In this document: in pieces, positions 1-5,862 of the stretch
Numbering within the stretch: position 1 is the first letter of the stretch
How the letters are laid out: every line of letters begins with the position of its first letter
Origin: an uncultured Bacteriovorax sp.
Lineage (GTDB): Bacteria > Bdellovibrionota > Bacteriovoracia > Bacteriovoracales > Bacteriovoracaceae
DNA length: 8,683 nucleotides
Reading direction: 5' to 3'
Assembly (NCBI GenBank): GCA_946482295.1
Contig: CAMLRB010000146.1
Span: forward strand, 1 to 8,683
Notes under the pieces: generated by a model
The model's input: the letters and a program-made list of their open reading frames with translations, nothing else
Database searches by the model: none
Told to the model about the DNA's origin: nothing
Position numbers and translations under genes: made by a program

Positions 1-172
1 AGGTGTTGAAGAAATTAATAAGGCCATGGGGCAAATTGATCAGGTAACTCAACAAAATACTGCTGCCTCGGAAAGTGTTTCAACATCAGCTGAACAAGTA
101 ATGCAATTGTCCGGTTCAATAAAATCTTCTTCAGAAAGATTACGTGATTTGGTTTTTGGAATGAGAACATAA
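1..172 (+). CDS. Methyl-accepting chemotaxis protein, C-terminal fragment (5' end outside window)
   Basis: The reading frame is open from position 2 to a TAA at 170-172 and encodes about 56 residues. The stretch MGQIDQVTQQNTAASE is typical of the far end of the cytoplasmic signalling coiled coil of methyl-accepting chemotaxis proteins. In that family this helix carries Q/E methylation sites and returns towards the membrane after the CheA/CheW-binding tip. The remaining residues (SAEQVMQLSGSIKSSSERL) continue the heptad-like helix and end at LVFGMRT. No CheB/CheR-docking pentapeptide is visible at the end. The sensor domain and membrane segments lie upstream of the window, so the ligand cannot be inferred. 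The gene is followed directly by a hairpin terminator. Confidence 0.88.
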   Translation, partial: GVEEINKAMGQIDQVTQQNTAASESVSTSAEQVMQLSGSIKSSSERLRDLVFGMRT

Positions 173-177
173 TAAAG

Positions 178-208
178 GCCCTCTCAAGAGAGAGGGCTTG
201 ATTTTTTT
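178..208. terminator. Intrinsic terminator between convergent genes
   Basis: A perfect 8-bp stem, GCCCTCTC (178-185) and GAGAGGGC (190-197), has a 4-nt loop and is followed on the + strand by TTGA and seven T (202-208). It lies 5 nt after the chemotaxis gene stop. The T tract overlaps the stop codon of the convergent minus-strand gene at 207-209. Read in the minus direction the same hairpin is followed by the weaker run CTTTATTA, so it may serve both genes but is stronger for the + strand. Confidence 0.9.
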
Positions 209-1148
209 AGTAATTGTTCCAGTTAGCTTCAAGTTCTGCTCGAGTACCATCAAAGACGTTAACGTCCATGTCTGATTTTGTTCCAGGAACATTGTAGAGG
301 CATGATCCCGTCGTTGTACAATTTAACTCACTTGAAAATTGCCATAAGAAGTAACCGTTCCAAATTCCTTTTGGGAAATCTGTGACCGTAGATTTAAATC
401 GTGCATACCATAGTTTTGCTTGTTGAAAGCGTGGATTGTTTTTAACTTTCGAATTAAGCGCAATTGTGGTCGCTTGGTTAGCATAGACCGTTGGGATGTA
501 ACCGGTTTTATCATAGACGTATTCCATGAACTTCACGGCTTCATCGATCGTCATAAATTTTCCGTTACCAGTATCCTCAAGATCGAGAATCATCAATGTG
601 TTTGGTTCGTCTTTAACTAATGAGAGAAAAAGATCGGCCTGGGCAATTGTATTTCCTGGTAATCCTAAGTGATAGGCTCCCCACAAATAGCCACGTTGAA
701 GTGCAATTTTTTTACGAGAAGCATACATAGTATCAACTCGCGAACCAATCGATGAGCGGTGAATGACACCAACTGTTCTTTTGTCCGTTGCCATTTTATC
801 CCAATCGATCGAATTACCTTCGTAGGCATCAATAACAATCTGAGTTTCACTTCTCGCCCAAGGGCTGCTGAAATCTGAACCATATGACCCGGGAGGATTC
901 GTCGGGTTAGTTGGGTTAGTCGGATTTGTTGGACTTGTTGGATTCGTAGGTGTAGTCGGTGTCTGCGGAGTTGTTGTTCCTCCACCGTCTGTAATGACTT
1001 CATCCGTGCCCAAATCTGGTCTTGAAGCGCCAGAGGCGTGCGAGAGATTTTGGTAAGAAAGCGAGAGTAAAAAAGTTAATGCAAAAAGTGAGAGACGAGT
1101 GCGCTTTAAACCCGGCCTGGGTTTTGCGGCTTTTCTTAGTAGCTTCAT
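207..1148 (-). CDS. Secreted GH25-family lysozyme (muramidase) with Pro/Thr-rich linker
   Basis: This is a 313-residue protein with an export signal: a basic N-terminus rich in K/R up to residue 18, a hydrophobic core at about 19-32, and a likely signal peptidase site after SHA (residue 38). A low-complexity TTP/TNP linker spans about 58-86. Residues 103-310 look like a glycoside hydrolase family 25 barrel. First-strand Asp107 is in IDAYEG, followed by IDW at 114-116. YHL is at 159-161, the acidic pair DLE at 189-191, LWYARF at 246-251, WQFSS at 269-273 and MDVNVF at 294-299. The four acidic positions expected in GH25 (here D107, D189, E191, D295) are present. The usual DxSxxQG motif is shortened to DAYEG, so specificity may be altered. 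Cys277 and Cys283 could form a disulfide. GH25 enzymes cleave the MurNAc-GlcNAc bond of peptidoglycan. An AAGGAG-type ribosome site (about 1156-1162) lies 7 nt before the ATG. If the host is a predatory bacterium, comparison with the Bdellovibrio GH25-fold lysozyme DslA is natural, but that link is inference. Confidence 0.85.
   Translation of the reverse strand: MKLLRKAAKPRPGLKRTRLSLFALTFLLSLSYQNLSHASGASRPDLGTDEVITDGGGTTTPQTPTTPTNPTSPTNPTNPTNPTNPPGSYGSDFSSPWARSETQIVIDAYEGNSIDWDKMATDKRTVGVIHRSSIGSRVDTMYASRKKIALQRGYLWGAYHLGLPGNTIAQADLFLSLVKDEPNTLMILDLEDTGNGKFMTIDEAVKFMEYVYDKTGYIPTVYANQATTIALNSKVKNNPRFQQAKLWYARFKSTVTDFPKGIWNGYFLWQFSSELNCTTTGSCLYNVPGTKSDMDVNVFDGTRAELEANWNNY
891..977 (-). repeat. 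Thr-Pro-Asn tandem repeat linker
   Basis: The minus strand encodes about nine Pro-Thr-X triplets (TTP, TNP, TSP), giving an imperfect 9-nt DNA periodicity on the + strand (for example gttagttgg, gttagtcgg, tttgttgga). It separates the signal-peptide region from the GH25 domain and probably acts as an extended, flexible spacer. Third codon positions vary between units, so the array is not a fresh homogeneous microsatellite. Confidence 0.85.
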
Positions 1149-1155
1149 CCTGATG

Positions 1156-1179
1156 CTCCTTCTATAGCTGTTTATAGAA
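1156..1179 (-). promoter_or_regulatory. Ribosome-binding site with adjacent 5' hairpin, GH25 gene
   Basis: On the minus strand GAAGGAG (1162 to 1156) is 7 nt before the ATG at 1148. Just upstream, TTCTATA and TATAGAA form a 7-bp inverted repeat (1160-1166 and 1173-1179, 6-nt loop) whose 3' arm overlaps the start of the ribosome site. If the transcript begins upstream of it, this hairpin could limit ribosome access. A TATAAA (1176 to 1171) in the same place could instead be a -10 box, in which case the hairpin would not be transcribed. No good -35 partner is visible. Confidence 0.5.
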
Positions 1180-1187
1180 AAATTTTA

Positions 1188-1246
1188 TTGATTCGAAAGA
1201 ATCAAATATTAAGTCGTGCTTTGCGAGTGCAAAGTTGGCATGCCAA
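1188..1246. repeat. Cluster of inverted repeats upstream of the GH25 gene
   Basis: Three perfect dyads lie close together. TTGATTC/GAATCAA (1188-1194, 1199-1205) has a GAAA loop. CTTTGC/GCAAAG (1219-1224, 1229-1234) has a GAGT loop. Directly abutting it is the uninterrupted 12-bp palindrome TTGGCATGCCAA (1235-1246). The palindrome resembles a binding site for a dimeric regulator. The others could be operators or leader hairpins. The 221-nt gap between the GH25 gene and the exporter operon holds no credible open reading frame. Confidence 0.6.
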
Positions 1247-1333
1247 TGGTCATGAGTTAAATGATTGAAAGTGAGATCAGAATTTTTTAAAAAGGGTCGT
1301 TGTGCACATGCATAATGAAACTGTGTAAATCTC

Positions 1334-1354
1334 TCAGTGATTTTTTTTCACTGA
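1334..1354 (-). terminator. Possible weak terminator of the exporter operon
   Basis: TCAGTGA (1334-1340) and TCACTGA (1348-1354) form a 7-bp inverted repeat around a run of T on the + strand. It lies 15 nt past the stop of the last permease gene. On the minus-strand transcript the loop is A7 and no U tract follows, so intrinsic termination would be inefficient. It could equally be an RNA-stability hairpin or a protein-binding dyad. Confidence 0.3.
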
Positions 1355-1369
1355 CTATTTTATTCCAAG

Positions 1370-2155
1370 CTAGCCGCGAGCAGAGACATAACTTGAGCTT
1401 TGATAGTTTTTTAAACCATACATGAAGACATTTACAGCAATCACAAAAAAAAGAATGGCACCACCAATTGCGAGTAATGCCTGAGGGATCTGTGCCGATT
1501 CAATGGCTTCCATCGGTAGTATTCCAGTGAATGCTGCAGGTAAAAGATAAAGAAGAATTTTTCCATTTTCGCTAAAAATTTTTCCTGACGGGTAAAATGA
1601 AAAGCTTAAGTTACATTCAATAAAGAGTTGAGCAAAAGAATTTCCACGCTTAAGAAAAAATGGAATTGAGCCGGCAATAATGAAGAGTGCCATAAATCCG
1701 ACCACTGATACTGAAACGAAGAAAAAACTTCTGAGAGCTAGAAGGGATCCACCTAAATACCAAATGGCAAATAAGTTACAAAATCCTTGAAGGATATCAC
1801 CAAGAGCAGGGGTACTACTTTCAGAAATAGCTACGAGGAATAGAGGATGTCGAGGAGTTGAGAGCATGGGTTCAAGTGTTCCTTCTTCAACGTATTGAGA
1901 AAGATTGCGAAGTCCCCCTAAGAAAAAAAGTATTGAGCCCCATGAGATGGTCACTATCGCATTTAAACAAAGAAAATAAAGCGTAAGACTTTCACCATCT
2001 GGTTTACCTTCAAAAAGCATTACCCAAAGTCCCCAAAGAACGATGGCATTGTTAATGATCATGCCAGCGGTTCCTGCCAATAGATTAATAGGATTTGAGC
2101 GTTGAGCGCTAAAATTATATTTGAGTGCAAGAATAAGCAGTCTAAGTGAATTCAT
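1370..2155 (-). CDS. ABC-2 type exporter permease (ABC2_membrane_6/DUF990-like), second subunit
   Basis: A 261-residue integral membrane protein with about six hydrophobic segments (roughly 28-48, 57-80, 105-132, 137-166, 197-216 and 226-247). The sequence YVEEGTLEPMLSTPRHPL around residues 88-105, and FYPSGKIF plus LLPAAFTGILP around 187-214, match the pattern of the ABC2_membrane_6 (DUF990) permease family as I recall it. Members work in pairs with one ATPase to export small compounds. It is the last gene of a three-gene unit. Its ATG lies 2 nt after the stop of the preceding permease, and its ribosome site GGGGGA (2166 to 2161) is inside the end of that gene, so translation is probably coupled. 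The substrate cannot be inferred; exporters of this architecture have been linked to drug or viologen efflux. Confidence 0.85.
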   Translation of the reverse strand: MNSLRLLILALKYNFSAQRSNPINLLAGTAGMIINNAIVLWGLWVMLFEGKPDGESLTLYFLCLNAIVTISWGSILFFLGGLRNLSQYVEEGTLEPMLSTPRHPLFLVAISESSTPALGDILQGFCNLFAIWYLGGSLLALRSFFFVSVSVVGFMALFIIAGSIPFFLKRGNSFAQLFIECNLSFSFYPSGKIFSENGKILLYLLPAAFTGILPMEAIESAQIPQALLAIGGAILFFVIAVNVFMYGLKNYQSSSYVSARG

Positions 2156-2157
2156 AC

Positions 2158-2952
2158 TTATCCCCCGAATGATTGATGGCGTTTTTTAGCCGTTTTAAAA
2201 AAGACAGTGTTTATGACGATGAGAACTAATGCCAACACTCCAGTTCTTAAAAACCAATCCGACATTGTCGTTTGATAAAAACTACCCTTCACACAGTAGT
2301 ATGCCGGTTGAAAAAAAAGATCTGACGGAGGAAGTTTGAGGATGATGGCTTTCCAAGGATCAGCGAAATCGGCAATCGGCCCCCATACTCCACCTAGAAC
2401 CAAAAATATTTTTCCAAAGGGTAGTAGAAAATAATTGGTTTGATGCCAGAGAATTTGAGAAGTTGCAAAAAATAATGCGAACAAAGCTTGTAAAATTCCC
2501 AACCAAGGAAGAAGAATGAATAATCTTAAAACAGCATCCCAAATGTTACCTAAACTTGTTCCGAAGAGCGGAAAGATTGCGAGTAAAAGGAGTAACATGA
2601 AAATGCGACTCCCAAATGATCGTCCATATAATCCAGAAAAACTCATCATTGGCCATGCTCGTGGTCTAGCGAGAGCGATGGAAAAATCTCCGCTTGCTCT
2701 GTTGAGAGATGGAAGACGGACAAATGTCATGAAAAGTAATTCAGTGATTCCTATATAAATGACAATTTCATGAAGGGTGAAATTTTGTTGGTGAGAATTA
2801 AATCGCTCCCAAACCTTAGAAAGCATCCAGACGAAAAAAGGAATAAGTGCGTTTGCTGCCAATGTCGCAGGAATGTCTGAAAATTGTTCTTTGATATTGA
2901 ACCACGCATGACGAAAATGGAAGCGTGTTGATTCACACCATGTCGAGATCAT
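2158..2952 (-). CDS. ABC-2 type exporter permease (ABC2_membrane_6/DUF990-like), first subunit
   Basis: A 264-residue membrane protein with about six hydrophobic segments (roughly 31-46, 63-79, 116-131, 140-165, 175-195 and 237-252). The cytoplasmic stretch GDFSIALARPRAWP (88-101) corresponds to the G-D/E-x-x-x-x-L-x-R-P motif seen in the partner permease (EGTLEPMLSTPRHP), showing that the two subunits are diverged homologues. The ATG at 2952 overlaps the stop of the upstream ATPase gene in an ATGA arrangement, and no strong ribosome site precedes it, so reinitiation is likely. The two permeases should form a heterodimeric channel in the inner membrane, energised by the ATPase encoded just upstream. 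Confidence 0.85.
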   Translation of the reverse strand: MISTWCESTRFHFRHAWFNIKEQFSDIPATLAANALIPFFVWMLSKVWERFNSHQQNFTLHEIVIYIGITELLFMTFVRLPSLNRASGDFSIALARPRAWPMMSFSGLYGRSFGSRIFMLLLLLAIFPLFGTSLGNIWDAVLRLFILLPWLGILQALFALFFATSQILWHQTNYFLLPFGKIFLVLGGVWGPIADFADPWKAIILKLPPSDLFFQPAYYCVKGSFYQTTMSDWFLRTGVLALVLIVINTVFFKTAKKRHQSFGG

Positions 2953-3881
2953 AGTGAGCCTTTTGCCTGATACTGATTGGCGAGAACTTCTTCCAGACTG
3001 ACTTCTGAAATATTTATGTCCTGAAGTTTGTCGCCATAATGGGCAGACAATGTTCCTAGTGCTTCAGACATAGCAATTTTTTTAGTATTAAGTTCATACT
3101 GATGAATGAATTCTTTTGAGCTAAGGCTTAACAATGTCGTAGATGTAGAAAATGGAGCTGTTGATTGATCTGAAACTGTAATCTGAATGCGGCGAAGATC
3201 GCGCATATCACCTTTCAGGGATTCAAGAGGACCGTCGAACTTTTTTAAACCATGGTCGATAAGTACACAACGGTCGCAAAGGGCCTCTACATCTGAGAGA
3301 TCATGGCTTGTTAAAAGCAAAGTACTTTTTTCTTCCCTCTGCCAACGAAGAATTAATTCTCTCAATGAGTTTTTAGCAATGATGTCTAATCCGATCGTTG
3401 GTTCATCTGCTAGCAAGACTTTAGGTTTATGAATAAGGGCCGCAATAACTTCACAGCGCATTCTTTGCCCTAATGAAAGTGTACGGACACGTTTCTGAAG
3501 AAGATCACCTATATCGAAAAGTTGGGCAAGTTCATCGATTCGTTTTTTCTTATATTCACCTTTAAGAAAATAAATTTCTCCCACGAGATCCAAGCATTGA
3601 TAAACGGTCATGTGCATATAGAGCTGGCTTCTTGTACCGAAAACCAGTCCTAATTGTTTGTTGGCCTCTAAAGTTCCGGCCTTGTGACCATTGATAAAAG
3701 CCTCACCTATTGAAGGATTGAGGATTCCACAAAGGATTTTTATCGTCGTGCTTTTTCCGGCCCCATTAGGTCCTAAAAAAGCAACTGATTCTCCTGGGGC
3801 CAATGAAAAAGATAAATCACTAACTGCGGTAAAAGTACCAAAAACTTTTGTAATGTTTATTGCTTCGATTGAATTTTGCAT
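2949..3881 (-). CDS. ABC transporter ATP-binding protein of an ABC-2 exporter
   Basis: A 310-residue cytoplasmic ATPase. The Walker A motif GPNGAGKST is at 37-45, a Q-loop region FGTRSQL at 81-87, the ABC signature LSLGQRM at 135-141, Walker B with D-loop LLADEPTIGLD at 156-166, and the switch histidine in TSHD (H193). SLGQRMRCE and DEPTIGLD are characteristic of ATPases that pair with DUF990-type permeases. Related proteins usually read FGQ(R/K)xQL, so the first Gln appears to be Thr83 here while Gln86 is kept. After about residue 225 there is a C-terminal domain as in CcmA/NatA-like ATPases, with EVSLEEVLANQY near the end. An in-frame TGA directly precedes the ATG, which fixes 3881 as the earliest ATG start. 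No Shine-Dalgarno is visible. It is the first gene of the operon. Confidence 0.92.
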   Translation of the reverse strand: MQNSIEAINITKVFGTFTAVSDLSFSLAPGESVAFLGPNGAGKSTTIKILCGILNPSIGEAFINGHKAGTLEANKQLGLVFGTRSQLYMHMTVYQCLDLVGEIYFLKGEYKKKRIDELAQLFDIGDLLQKRVRTLSLGQRMRCEVIAALIHKPKVLLADEPTIGLDIIAKNSLRELILRWQREEKSTLLLTSHDLSDVEALCDRCVLIDHGLKKFDGPLESLKGDMRDLRRIQITVSDQSTAPFSTSTTLLSLSSKEFIHQYELNTKKIAMSEALGTLSAHYGDKLQDINISEVSLEEVLANQYQAKGSL

Positions 3882-3897
3882 TCATTTATTGTGTAAT
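3869..3897 (+). promoter_or_regulatory. Candidate sigma-70 promoter placed for a leaderless transcript
   Basis: TTGAAT (3869-3874, 4 of 6 to the -35 consensus) is separated by exactly 17 nt from TGTAAT (3892-3897, 5 of 6 to the -10 consensus). A start about 7 nt downstream falls at about 3904, essentially on the ATG at 3905. No Shine-Dalgarno is present before that ATG, which fits a leaderless message. The promoter overlaps the start of the divergent ATPase gene, so the two transcription units may interfere. Confidence 0.45.
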
Positions 3898-3917
3898 ACT
3901 AGATATGAAAATACTAG
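3895..3917. repeat. Direct repeat AATACTAG flanking a start codon
   Basis: AATACTAG occurs at 3895-3902 and again at 3910-3917, a 15-bp period, with the ATG of the flavoprotein gene (3905) between the copies. On the minus strand each copy contains TAGTAT, a possible -10 box for the divergent exporter operon; the copy at 3901-3896 would start a transcript about 8 nt before its ATG. It may be chance in AT-rich DNA or a regulator site controlling both directions. Confidence 0.35.
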
Positions 3918-4399
3918 CGATCTGCGGAAGTATTCGAGTGTCCTCATCTAATCAGCAGTTAATAGAAGTGCTTAAAGCTAAACTGCCAAAATCAACACAA
4001 TGTCATGAGTTTTCTTTGAAAGAGCTGCCTTATTTCGATCCTGATTTGCAATTTGGTGAAAAAATTCCAGTTAGTGTTTCTGTTTTTCGTCAACTTGTAA
4101 AAGAGGCAGACGTTCTCCTCATTTCAACACCTGAGTACGCTCATGGTATTCCGGGCATTTTAAAGAACGCTCTGGAGTGGCTTATTTGCGAAGAGACGAT
4201 GGAAAAGCGTGTGGCGATTATGATTGGTTCACCGAGTGGAGGTGAGTACGTTAAGGCCCATCTTCTTGAGACGCTTAAGACGATGGATTTGATACCGAGT
4301 GAAGAGCAAATCATTGTCGTACCTGATGCTAGAAAAATTTCGGCGAATGAACTTAGTCTAAGACTTGAAAATTTCATTCACGGGACATTAAAAGTTTAG
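3905..4399 (+). CDS. NAD(P)H-dependent FMN reductase family flavoprotein
   Basis: A 164-residue cytoplasmic protein of flavodoxin-like fold. The phosphate-binding loop GSIRVSSSN (8-16) matches the GSxRxxSxN motif of NADPH-dependent FMN reductases. LPYFDPDLQ is at 41-49, and TPEYAHGIPGILKNALEWL (75-93) is the near-universal PEY-x-G-x-PG-x-LKNA-(L)-(D/E)W flavin-contacting segment. Family members reduce FMN, quinones, azo dyes or chromate with NAD(P)H; the natural acceptor here is unknown. An upstream in-frame ATG at 3860 would add 15 residues before the first beta strand and reach into the divergent ATPase gene, so 3905 is preferred. The protein is slightly shorter than the common 175-190. No Shine-Dalgarno is seen. 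Its stop is 41 nt before the next gene, so the two may share a transcript. Being divergent to an exporter suggests a detoxification link, but only weakly. Confidence 0.88.
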   Translation: MKILAICGSIRVSSSNQQLIEVLKAKLPKSTQCHEFSLKELPYFDPDLQFGEKIPVSVSVFRQLVKEADVLLISTPEYAHGIPGILKNALEWLICEETMEKRVAIMIGSPSGGEYVKAHLLETLKTMDLIPSEEQIIVVPDARKISANELSLRLENFIHGTLKV

Positions 4400-4430
4400 A
4401 TTATTTAATATTTGAGTGAACTAGTCCGAT

Positions 4431-4434
4431 AGGA
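4431..4434 (+). promoter_or_regulatory. Ribosome-binding site of the paired-Cys repeat protein
   Basis: AGGA followed by a 6-nt spacer leads into the ATG at 4441 and supports that start. The site lies in a small dyad (GTCC GATA GGAC). The flavoprotein gene upstream has no such site. Confidence 0.55.
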
Positions 4435-4440
4435 CGGATT

Positions 4441-5778
4441 ATGAAAAATACCCTCGTCATTATCGCCTTAATGATCTCCTCTAAGGTCGCTTATTCCCAA
4501 ACATGTAATTCGTCAGATAAGCGAGACATGGTCGAACAACTAGACTGTTACTGTAGTGCGAATGATAAATCTCTGGCAGAACAGAAATTCGAAAAGTTGG
4601 GTACGTTGGCGGGGCCACTTAAAATTCAAGCTTACGATTGTGCAACGGCTGCAGGAATTGCGTTTGCCGTTTCGAATGATAAAAAGATCGAAAAAAATAT
4701 TACCAAAAAATTAGAAACTTTAAATTTTCCTGTTGAGAAAATTGAAGCAATAGTAAAACCAGCTGCTAAAAAAGCGCACGATCTCAAACTAGTATCATCT
4801 GCTCCTTGTTCGAAAAGTTCGTTCTCATTAAAGTTGGGGCCACTCAGCTTCGGCAATAGCTCCAAATCAGAAGAATGTGTAGCCTTTGAAAAGCTAAGTG
4901 CAGATGAGATAAAGAGTGCCTATGCTTTATCCAATTATAAAATGTTCGTGAATCATTCATCATTTAAAGACTCAAGTATTTTTTCAACTCAGTTGAAACA
5001 ATTAGAATTGGCTGAAGTCGTAGATCTTTATCCAAAAGAGAAAATTTTAAACTGTGCGAAGCTTCTTGGTGGAGCCTCTAATATTGATAAATGTGCAGCA
5101 GTCAGCGATGAAAAAATCGATGGATGTCAGAAACTAGCATTTTCATCAGCAGCTAATGCTCTCCAGTGTCTGGCACTTGAAGTTGATAAAATCAACCTCT
5201 CTGCATGTTCTCACTTAAGTTTTGATTCCGAAGCCAATAGACTCGCTTGTTTAGAGCTAAGACCAGGCCTAGTAACAGCATCACTTTGTAAAAGTCTGGA
5301 TTTTCTTTCAGAAGCCAACAGGTTAACGTGTGTTCGAACAAATCCTGAAAAAAATGTCGCCCTTTCATGTAAACACATGGATTTTTTGTCTGAAGCTAAT
5401 AGACTTGCATGTCTTGAAACAAAACCTGAAATAGCATTAGCAACCTCTTGTTCAAAATTAGATTTTCTATCAGAGGCGAATCGACTTACATGCTTGAAGA
5501 CGAAGGTAAACCAAGACATCATTGCGGCCTGTGGTGAATTAAAGATGATTTCAGAGGCCAATCGACTTACGTGTTTAAACATCGGTGCTCAGCCGGATAA
5601 GATTCATCAATGTGGGCTTAAAGATTTTGGAGAATCCAAAACCCTCGATTGTATCCGTACAGCCTACAACGAAGCAGCGGCGAATGCTCAGGTCAGTAAT
5701 AGTAAACGTGCTCCTAAGGATAAAATATCAGAGGATTCAACGACTACTACCATTGTCCCTTCAACAAGATCGCGATAA
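4441..5778 (+). CDS. Secreted protein with tandem 27-residue paired-cysteine repeats, function unknown
   Basis: A 445-residue protein. A signal peptide (hydrophobic 5-13, probable cleavage after AYS, residue 19) predicts export; there is no lipobox. Residues 20-200 form an N-terminal region with cysteines at 22, 36, 38, 67, 123 and 146. From 205 to about 404 come eight units, each with two cysteines. The pairs are 205/218, 229/243, 256/270, 283/297, 310/324, 337/351, 364/378 and 391/404. Six of them keep an exact C-x13-C spacing and a 27-residue period, with the core SEANRL directly before the second cysteine. The first and last units are shorter and diverged. Each unit is probably a helical hairpin or loop closed by a disulfide, forming a solenoid. 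The tail (420-445) is basic and Ser/Thr rich. I do not recognise the family; a role in the periplasm or at the surface is inference. A strong terminator follows. Confidence 0.8.
   Translation: MKNTLVIIALMISSKVAYSQTCNSSDKRDMVEQLDCYCSANDKSLAEQKFEKLGTLAGPLKIQAYDCATAAGIAFAVSNDKKIEKNITKKLETLNFPVEKIEAIVKPAAKKAHDLKLVSSAPCSKSSFSLKLGPLSFGNSSKSEECVAFEKLSADEIKSAYALSNYKMFVNHSSFKDSSIFSTQLKQLELAEVVDLYPKEKILNCAKLLGGASNIDKCAAVSDEKIDGCQKLAFSSAANALQCLALEVDKINLSACSHLSFDSEANRLACLELRPGLVTASLCKSLDFLSEANRLTCVRTNPEKNVALSCKHMDFLSEANRLACLETKPEIALATSCSKLDFLSEANRLTCLKTKVNQDIIAACGELKMISEANRLTCLNIGAQPDKIHQCGLKDFGESKTLDCIRTAYNEAAANAQVSNSKRAPKDKISEDSTTTTIVPSTRSR
5053..5652 (+). repeat. Array of 81-bp coding repeats (27 residues, C-x13-C)
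   Basis: Six central units repeat at exactly 81 bp, with first cysteine codons at 5125, 5206, 5287, 5368, 5449 and 5530. A degenerate unit stands on each side (5053 and 5611). The core SEANRL is spelled with different synonymous codons from copy to copy, for example gaagccaatagactc, gaagccaacaggtta and gaggcgaatcgactt. The protein repeat is therefore under selection and the array is not newly amplified. Confidence 0.85.
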
Positions 5779-5815
5779 AGAGTCTGTCTAAACTTTAGAC
5801 AGACTCTTTATTTTT
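5776..5815 (+). terminator. Strong intrinsic terminator
   Basis: A 17-bp perfect inverted repeat (5776-5792 and 5794-5810, central C at 5793) is followed by five T (5811-5815). Its first arm starts at the TAA stop codon of the repeat-protein gene. It ends the transcript of that gene and separates it from the following + strand gene. Confidence 0.92.
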
Positions 5816-5824
5816 ACACGGTCA

Positions 5825-5853
5825 TCTACACTTCAATCCCCATTCTTTATAAA
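5825..5853 (+). promoter_or_regulatory. Candidate sigma-70 promoter with start near the ATG
   Basis: TCTACA (5825-5830, 4 of 6 to -35) and TATAAA (5848-5853, 5 of 6 to -10) are separated by 17 nt. Transcription would start near 5860, giving a leader of about 3 nt before the ATG at 5863 and excluding the alternative ATG at 5854. It lies directly after the upstream terminator. Confidence 0.45.
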
Positions 5854-5862
5854 ATGGGGGTT

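Noticed and set aside
1149..1369. Possible small RNA or small gene between the lysozyme and the exporter operon
   Set aside because: There is no open frame of credible length with a ribosome site and no promoter-plus-terminator pair; only inverted repeats are supported.
2516..2758. 80-codon plus-strand frame under the first permease gene
   Set aside because: It is opposite a well-supported membrane protein gene in a tight operon and its product has no coherent features.
3860..3904. Upstream ATG (3860) as start of the flavoprotein gene
   Set aside because: It would add 15 residues before the conserved beta strand MKILAICGS and overlap the divergent ATPase gene; a promoter candidate spans this stretch.
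5211..5582. 123-codon minus-strand frame under the paired-Cys repeat array
   Set aside because: It is the antisense shadow of the 81-bp repeats (its own repeat, xASxxKS, mirrors SEANRL). No ribosome site or independent evidence supports it.
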